A DNA stretch of 64,000 nucleotides from Catenulispora sp. MAP5-51. Its GTDB lineage: Bacteria > Actinomycetota > Actinomycetes > Streptomycetales > Catenulisporaceae. Shown here piece after piece: positions 59,391 to 64,000 of this stretch. Position 1 is the stretch's first letter, and every line of letters starts with the position of its first letter. The stretch is taken from the NCBI RefSeq assembly GCF_041261205.1, contig NZ_JBGCCH010000001.1, positions 620,001-684,000 on the forward strand, in the 5' to 3' direction. The notes beneath the pieces were generated by a model. It was not told the origin of the DNA. It saw only the letters and a program-made list of their open reading frames with translations, and did no database searches. Both the position numbers and the translations under genes were made by a program.

Positions 59391-61136
59391 TCACGAAGCC
59401 GGGCACTCCGATCCGCGCGGCAGCCGGTAGTCGCTGTCGATCGTGTACCGGCCCGGCGCCCGCACCTCCAGCCGCGTCCAGTCGCCGTCCTTGGCCAGGC
59501 AGGCGCCGGCCTGGCCGTCGACCCGCAGCCAGGGCGACCATTGGACGCGGACGGTCACCGGCGTGGTGGCGCCGGCGACGTCGAGCACGATGTGCGCGGC
59601 GTCGGTGGCCACGACCGTCGCCGGCGGCGAGGCCAGCGCCACGGCGTCGGTGAACTTCAGCAGGCGCCACGACGAGTCCTGCCAGATCTGGCGCAGCCAG
59701 GGCGGATCGGTGGCCAGGACGGCGGCCTCGTCGCGCGCCGAGTAGTCCAGGTCCGCGGCCGGCAGCATCGGGACCGCGACGTATCCGACGGCCCACGTGC
59801 GCAGCCAGTCGTGGTAGGCGGCCGGGGTGAGGCCGCCTTCGTAGAACAGGGGGTTGCGCTCGACGTCGGCCTGGCGGTTCCAGCCGCGGGCCAGTTCGGC
59901 GACGTCGGTCAGGCCCCAGGACTCCCAGTGGTTGAGCATCGGGACGGCCTCGACGCGGGCGCCGGTGGCGTCCACGTGCAGGCTCCGCAGTTCGGCGACG
60001 AGCCCGGCGCCCTGCGCGCGGCCGGAGGGCGTCGGGATGCCGACGATGTCGCTGGTCACCGTCCAGTAGCCGGCGAACAGGAAGGCCAGGAGCAGGGCCA
60101 CGCTGCGCAGGCCCGGCATGCGCGGGCTGGGCAGACTCGGCAGGTGCGGGTTGTGCGGGCCGGGCATGCGCAGCCGCAGCCGCAGTGAGCGCAGCCGTGG
60201 CAGGTCGCCGCGGGCGCACAGCGCGGCGAGGAAGACCACGCTGCCGAAGATGAGCGCGAGGCGTTCCACGTTGCTGCCGAGCGGGGTGTCGATCAGCATC
60301 GTGAGGCCGGCGCCGGCGGCGTAGAGCAGAGCGCCGACGCGCACCACGCGCCACACCGGCGCGGCGGACGGGCCGCTCGGGACGAGCACGGCCACCCCCA
60401 GGGCGCAGCCGGCGGTGCTGACGATCGTCGTGCCGCCGACCGGGTCCACGCCGGCGAACGGGAACAGGGCGCTGGTCAGCAGGACCACGACCGGTCCGGG
60501 GACGCCGAGGGCGATACCGGTGCGGCGGCGTCCGGTCAGCAGCAGGGCCGCCGCGGCGACCTCGACGAACAGCCCGGCCAGCGGACTGGCGCACACGGCC
60601 AGGAACGCCAGCGCGGCGGCCAGCGCGGTGCGGCCCCAGCCGGGCGTGCGCTCCGTCCCGGCGGCGGCACCGGCGGCCAGGCCGAACATGAGCCCGATGG
60701 CGAAGGTGACCCGGCCGGCGGCCAGGTCGCACCACAGGGCGAAGGTCCCCCACAACGCCACCGGCAGCGGCCAGCGCAGCCCGGCACGGGTGAGGATGTG
60801 CGCCAGCAGGACCGCCGAGACCACCACGGACAGCACGCCGGCCGCCCGGACCCCGACGGCCGCCATCAGGAACGGGGCGAGCAGGCTGTAGGAGGCGGGG
60901 TGGATGCCGCCGTACCAGGCCAGGTCGTAGGCCGAGCCGGGGTACTTGGCGGCGAAGTCGGCCCAGGACCACTGCGCGGCCAGGTCGCCCCCGACGCCGG
61001 CCAGGAACAGCGCCCAGATCAGGGTCAGGACCAGGGACAGCGCGGTCGCCGCCCAGACCGTCGGGTTGAGGCGCAGCAGACGCAGGACGCCAGGGGACGG
61101 TCCTGCCGGCCCCGCATCTCCTCCGGCCACAGACAC
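59391..61136 (-). CDS. Large polytopic membrane protein of unknown function
   Basis: 581 residues from GTG 61136. About 10-11 hydrophobic helices in the first 390 residues (e.g. WAATALSLVLTLIWALFLAGV; GVLSVVVSAVLLAHIL; GRTALAAALAFLAVCA; SVALLLAFLFAGYW), then a 190-residue C-terminal extracytoplasmic domain (VEAVPMLNHWESWGLTDVA; PWLRQIWQDSSWRLLKFTDA; SPWLRVDGQAGACLAKDGDW). The plan resembles GT-C-type glycosyltransferases and actinobacterial membrane proteins annotated only as MFS/transferase-like; the DxD metal site of GT-C enzymes is not obvious. Divergent from the MarR gene. Confidence 0.75.
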   Translation of the reverse strand: MSVAGGDAGPAGPSPGVLRLLRLNPTVWAATALSLVLTLIWALFLAGVGGDLAAQWSWADFAAKYPGSAYDLAWYGGIHPASYSLLAPFLMAAVGVRAAGVLSVVVSAVLLAHILTRAGLRWPLPVALWGTFALWCDLAAGRVTFAIGLMFGLAAGAAAGTERTPGWGRTALAAALAFLAVCASPLAGLFVEVAAAALLLTGRRRTGIALGVPGPVVVLLTSALFPFAGVDPVGGTTIVSTAGCALGVAVLVPSGPSAAPVWRVVRVGALLYAAGAGLTMLIDTPLGSNVERLALIFGSVVFLAALCARGDLPRLRSLRLRLRMPGPHNPHLPSLPSPRMPGLRSVALLLAFLFAGYWTVTSDIVGIPTPSGRAQGAGLVAELRSLHVDATGARVEAVPMLNHWESWGLTDVAELARGWNRQADVERNPLFYEGGLTPAAYHDWLRTWAVGYVAVPMLPAADLDYSARDEAAVLATDPPWLRQIWQDSSWRLLKFTDAVALASPPATVVATDAAHIVLDVAGATTPVTVRVQWSPWLRVDGQAGACLAKDGDWTRLEVRAPGRYTIDSDYRLPRGSECPAS

Positions 61137-61220
61137 GGGCAGGCCACCCTTCTTGCTGGTTGCAGCCCAAGATAGTGATCACCTAACCACGCACTGTGAC
61201 GCCACGCAGCACCAAATTAC

Positions 61221-61244
61221 AACAGCACTTATAGAAGTGCTGTT
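61221..61244. promoter_or_regulatory. Perfect inverted repeat, probable MarR operator
   Basis: AACAGCACTT (61221-61230) and AAGTGCTGTT (61235-61244) are exact inverted copies around ATAG. It ends 12 bases before the MarR start (61256), where bound protein would block transcription of the MarR-MFS pair. Confidence 0.75.
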
Positions 61245-61255
61245 ACGATTTCCCC

Positions 61256-61780
61256 ATGACCCCCGCCGACCAGCCCTTCGACCGGCCTTTCGACGACCCG
61301 TCCGACACCAGCCTGTGGCGCCCGCTGCACCAGCTGGTGGCCGGCGTCGACGCCGACATCGCCCAGGTCTACGCCGACGCCGCGATCGAGGGCGTGAAGC
61401 CCACCTGGGTCCGCGAACTCCTGCGCCTGTACCGCGAAGGCCCGATGACCATCACCGAACTCGCCGAGGCGATCGGCCGCACCCACTCGGCCCTGAGCCA
61501 GAAGGTCGCCGCGATGAAGGCCGCCGGGCTGGTCCGCACCACCCCCGGCCCCGACGCCCGCACCAAGCGCGTGGACCTGACCCCCGCCGCCCGCCGCCTG
61601 GCCCCCCGCCTGGCCGCGGAATGGCGCGCCACCGAGGCCGCCCTGGCGGAGCTGGAGGCCGAGATCCCGTACCCGGTGAGCAAGGCGGTCGCGGACGTGG
61701 AGCGGGCGCTGGCGCGCAAGAGCTTTCACGAGCGGATCAGCGAACGGCTGAGGGAGGACCCCGCATGGCGTGGCGAATAG
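61256..61780 (+). CDS. MarR-family transcriptional regulator
   Basis: 174 residues. Winged-helix core: WVRELLRLYREGPMTITELAEAIGRTHSALSQKVAAMKAAGLVRTTPGPDARTKRVDLTPAARRLAP, with the wing D-A-R-T-K-R. The last 16 bases overlap the start of the MFS gene. A perfect 10-base inverted repeat lies just upstream. Typical arrangement for a repressor that controls a drug exporter and is released by the drug. Confidence 0.92.
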   Translation: MTPADQPFDRPFDDPSDTSLWRPLHQLVAGVDADIAQVYADAAIEGVKPTWVRELLRLYREGPMTITELAEAIGRTHSALSQKVAAMKAAGLVRTTPGPDARTKRVDLTPAARRLAPRLAAEWRATEAALAELEAEIPYPVSKAVADVERALARKSFHERISERLREDPAWRGE

Positions 61781-64000
61781 GGGCGCGGCGAATAGAGGCA
61801 GTGCGGGTGGGGTCGAGGTTGAGAGGGTCGCTCGCCGACACCGCCCCGCTGCGCGAGTCCCCCGCCTTCCGCCGCCTGTGGATCAGCCAGCTCTGCTCCA
61901 GTTTCGGCGCCCAGATGACCACCATCGCCGTGCTCTTCCAGGTCTGGCAGAGCACCGGCAGCGCGGCGTGGACCGGGGCCATCGGCCTGGCGCAGGCCGT
62001 GCCGCTGATCGCGTTCGGCCTGTTCGCCGGCGCGCTGGCCGACCGGCTCGACCGGCGCCGCTACTACCTGGTGTGCACCGTCGGGCAGGGCGCCTGCTCG
62101 GCCCTGCTCGCGACACAAGCTCTGCTCGGCACGTTCCCGGTCGTCGCCGTGCTATTGGTCGTCGCGGCGCAGTCGGTGTTCGGCGCGGGCAGCAGCCCGA
62201 CCGCGCGGACGTTCCTGCCGCGGCTGGTGCGTACCGAGCACCTCGGGGCGGCGTTGGCGCTGAACCGGATCGCGTTCCAGGCCTCGATGATGGTGGGGCC
62301 CGCGATCGGGGGGCTGGTGGTGGCCGGGGTGGGGATCGGCGGCTGCTATCTGATCGACGCGCTGTCCTTCGGCGCCGCGTTCTACGGCGCGTTCCGGCTG
62401 CCGCGGGCGGTCTCGGCGATGCCCGCGGAGGCGGCGCCGCGTCCGGGGCTGCGGGGTGTGGCCGACGGTCTGAGCTACCTGATGCACACCGCGCCGGTGC
62501 GCGGGGCGCTGCTCACCGACCTGGCCACGACCGTGCTCACCATGCCGGTCAGCCTGTTCCCGCTGCTCAACGCCGAGCGCTTCGGCGGCAACCCGCGCAC
62601 CCTGGGCCTGTTCCTGGCCGCGATCGCGGTCGGCGGGGTCACCGCCTCGGTGTTCTCCGGGACGTTCACCAGGCTGCCGCGCCCCGGCGCCGTCATGCTG
62701 CTCGGCTCGACGGTCTGGGGCGCCGCGCTGCTGACGCTCGGCCTGGTCTCCAACGCCTGGCTGGGCCTGGCGTGCCTGGCGGTCGCCGGCGCCGCGGACA
62801 CCCTGGCGGTGGTCTCGCGCAGCACGGTCGTCCAGCTGAACACCCCCGACGAGATGCTCGGGCGGGTCGCCGCCGCCGAGCAGATCGCCGGGCAGGCCGG
62901 GCCGGAGCTGGGCAACCTGCGCGCCGGCCTGACCGCCGCCGCGACGTCCGGGGCGGCGGCCCTGGTGAGCGGCGGCGTGCTGTGCCTGGCCGCGCTCGCG
63001 GTGATCATGGTGAAGACGCCGGAACTGCGGGAGTTCACCCGGCCGACGGCTGTCGAACCCCCGCAGCCCCCGCAGCCCGTGAGCGTGGCCGGAGAACCCG
63101 CCGGCGCGGCCCGAGAACCCGGTTCACCGCACCGACAGCGAAGCCCGTGCGTTCAGCGCGTCGGCGTCGAACCCCGTCGTGCTCCGGAACGCCTCGTCGA
63201 TGGCCGTGATCTCCGCCGCGCTCAGCACGTCCTCGACCGCGCCGAACCCCTCCGGCGCCCGGTCGGCCACCAGGTTCAGGATCCGGTCCATCGGGAAGGT
63301 CCGGTTCGCCGCCACCACCGCCGCCGTCGCCGGCAGCCGCAGCGCCTCGTACGCCGCGAGCCCGGCGGCCGGGTCGTCCGCGTGCGCGGCCAGCAGCTGC
63401 GCCAGGTGCCGCGCGTCGAGGATCGCCTGCGAGCCGCCGTTGGACCCGATCGGATACATCGGGTGCGCCGCGTCGCCGAGCAGCGTGATGCGCCCGCGCC
63501 CCCAGAACGGCAGCGGATCCCGGTCGACCATCGGGTACTCCAGCACCTTCGGGCTGGACGCCATCAGCTCGCACACATCGACGCCGCCCATCGTCCACCC
63601 CTGGTAATGCGGCAGCGCCTCGGCCAGATCCCCGGCCCGGTCCCAGTCCGGAACCTGCGCGGCGTCGGAGTCGACGCGCACCTCGGCGACCCAGTTGATC
63701 AGGACCCGTCCGCCCTCGCCGCGCGGCGCGGAGATGGGATACACGACGAACTTCGCCGCCCGGTTGCTCCCGGCCCACATCATGCTCCGGCCGGTGAGGA
63801 ACGCGTCCCCCTCCGTGCAGCCGCGCCACATCTTGATGCCGCTCCAGCGCGGCGCGCCCTCGTCCGGATGCAGCTGCGCGCGCACCGTCGAGTTCAGTCC
63901 GTCCGCGCCAATGACCAGATCGGACTCGAAGATCCCCAGGTCATCCCCGGCCCGACCGACCAGTCGGCTCAGGACCTTGTCACCCTCCTGCCGTACCTCG
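61765..64000 (+). CDS. MFS exporter (EntS-like); frame open to the right edge
   Basis: Starts at ATG 61765, with GGGAGG seven bases upstream and inside the MarR 3' end. Twelve-helix MFS of the enterobactin-exporter-like group: LRESPAFRRLWISQLCSSFGAQMTTIAVLFQ, VFGAGSSPTARTFLPRLV, LGAALALNRIAFQASMMVGPAIGG, and MLGRVAAAEQIAGQAGPELGNL near the end. The recognisable protein ends about 63050-63120, residue 430-450. Yet reading this frame to base 64000 finds no stop codon; the extension is Arg/Pro-rich and antisense to the monooxygenase gene at 63124-64000. A frameshift just before 63080, where the +2 frame has a TGA (63080), would give a normal-length protein. Either the end is annotated wrongly here, or the gene has lost its stop. 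Confidence 0.8.
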   Translation, partial: MAWRIGARRIEAVRVGSRLRGSLADTAPLRESPAFRRLWISQLCSSFGAQMTTIAVLFQVWQSTGSAAWTGAIGLAQAVPLIAFGLFAGALADRLDRRRYYLVCTVGQGACSALLATQALLGTFPVVAVLLVVAAQSVFGAGSSPTARTFLPRLVRTEHLGAALALNRIAFQASMMVGPAIGGLVVAGVGIGGCYLIDALSFGAAFYGAFRLPRAVSAMPAEAAPRPGLRGVADGLSYLMHTAPVRGALLTDLATTVLTMPVSLFPLLNAERFGGNPRTLGLFLAAIAVGGVTASVFSGTFTRLPRPGAVMLLGSTVWGAALLTLGLVSNAWLGLACLAVAGAADTLAVVSRSTVVQLNTPDEMLGRVAAAEQIAGQAGPELGNLRAGLTAAATSGAAALVSGGVLCLAALAVIMVKTPELREFTRPTAVEPPQPPQPVSVAGEPAGAAREPGSPHRQRSPCVQRVGVEPRRAPERLVDGRDLRRAQHVLDRAEPLRRPVGHQVQDPVHREGPVRRHHRRRRRQPQRLVRREPGGRVVRVRGQQLRQVPRVEDRLRAAVGPDRIHRVRRVAEQRDAPAPPERQRIPVDHRVLQHLRAGRHQLAHIDAAHRPPLVMRQRLGQIPGPVPVRNLRGVGVDAHLGDPVDQDPSALAARRGDGIHDELRRPVAPGPHHAPAGEERVPLRAAAPHLDAAPARRALVRMQLRAHRRVQSVRANDQIGLEDPQVIPGPTDQSAQDLVTLLPYL
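63124..64000 (-). CDS. FAD-dependent aromatic monooxygenase (5' end off window)
   Basis: From the right edge the minus strand encodes GDDLGIFESDLVIGADGLNS and TVRAQLHP, the second conserved site of single-component flavin hydroxylases. It continues with FVVYPISAPRGEG, and RITLLGDAAHPMYPIGSNGGSQAILDARHLA, the GD FAD-ribityl motif near the C-terminus. The N-terminal GxGxxG is outside. The C-terminal tail (FRSTTGFDADALNARASLSVR) resembles the salicylate/3-hydroxybenzoate hydroxylase group. It hydroxylates an aromatic ring using NAD(P)H and O2. The stop is at 63124, with the MFS gene convergent. Confidence 0.9.
   Translation of the reverse strand, partial: EVRQEGDKVLSRLVGRAGDDLGIFESDLVIGADGLNSTVRAQLHPDEGAPRWSGIKMWRGCTEGDAFLTGRSMMWAGSNRAAKFVVYPISAPRGEGGRVLINWVAEVRVDSDAAQVPDWDRAGDLAEALPHYQGWTMGGVDVCELMASSPKVLEYPMVDRDPLPFWGRGRITLLGDAAHPMYPIGSNGGSQAILDARHLAQLLAAHADDPAAGLAAYEALRLPATAAVVAANRTFPMDRILNLVADRAPEGFGAVEDVLSAAEITAIDEAFRSTTGFDADALNARASLSVR

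Overview
The window is about 70% GC, dominated by GC-ending codons, with many GTG/TTG starts, WxL-free secreted proteins, twin-arginine and lipobox signals, and a Streptomyces-like extended contractile injection system. This points to a filamentous actinobacterium (Streptomyces/Catenulispora-like; the genus cannot be fixed from the sequence alone). No rRNA, tRNA or CRISPR array was seen.

Layout. 1-14.1 kb is metabolic and regulatory: a lactate monooxygenase-type flavoenzyme (cut by the left edge), two short-chain dehydrogenases with a divergent TetR repressor and a perfect operator, a decayed ABC exporter/regulator locus with deletion scars, a glyoxalase-fold protein, an AI-2E-type transporter, NAD malic enzyme divergent from a succinate-semialdehyde dehydrogenase, and an FAD/Rieske oxidoreductase. 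14.2-33.8 kb is the main accessory block: a complete-looking extended contractile injection system (eCIS). Transcription runs right to left: sheath, tube 1, two small assembly proteins, a 1125-residue QRS-repeat protein, tube 2, LysM hub protein, VgrG-like spike, gp25, baseplate J, gpI-like wedge, a zinc-ribbon/poly-valine-transmembrane/discoidin protein, a LuxR regulator, a DUF4255 cap-like protein and the AAA+ ATPase. No tail fibre and no phage head or packaging gene is present. A divergent single-pass membrane protein with a ricin-type lectin domain flanks the sheath.

33.8-37.8 kb holds an MFS transporter/acyl-CoA ligase pair with a divergent TetR gene. 37.8-38.8 kb is non-coding and highly structured: a G-rich tandem tract followed by an 891-bp hierarchical inverted repeat. 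39.0-42.2 kb is a three-gene cassette: an 8-cysteine leader-type peptide, a MauE+thioredoxin fusion and an ABC exporter. It looks like a dedicated system for making and exporting a disulfide-rich peptide. 42.3-46.9 kb carries a lipoprotein, DUF4395 and thioredoxin, a His-rich CDF cation exporter with a candidate operator, a GNAT protein, a surface protein and zinc-independent L31.

47.0-57.7 kb is a furanose-utilisation regulon: galactose mutarotase, a LacI repressor, a two-permease sugar ABC importer of the YtfQRT-YjfF type and a secreted GH127-like glycosidase with six lectin repeats. 57.7-64 kb has an SDR remnant, a methyltransferase/TetR pair with a perfect 18-bp operator, a large membrane protein, a MarR/MFS pair with an operator and an FAD monooxygenase (cut by the right edge). 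The MFS frame has no stop codon within the window.
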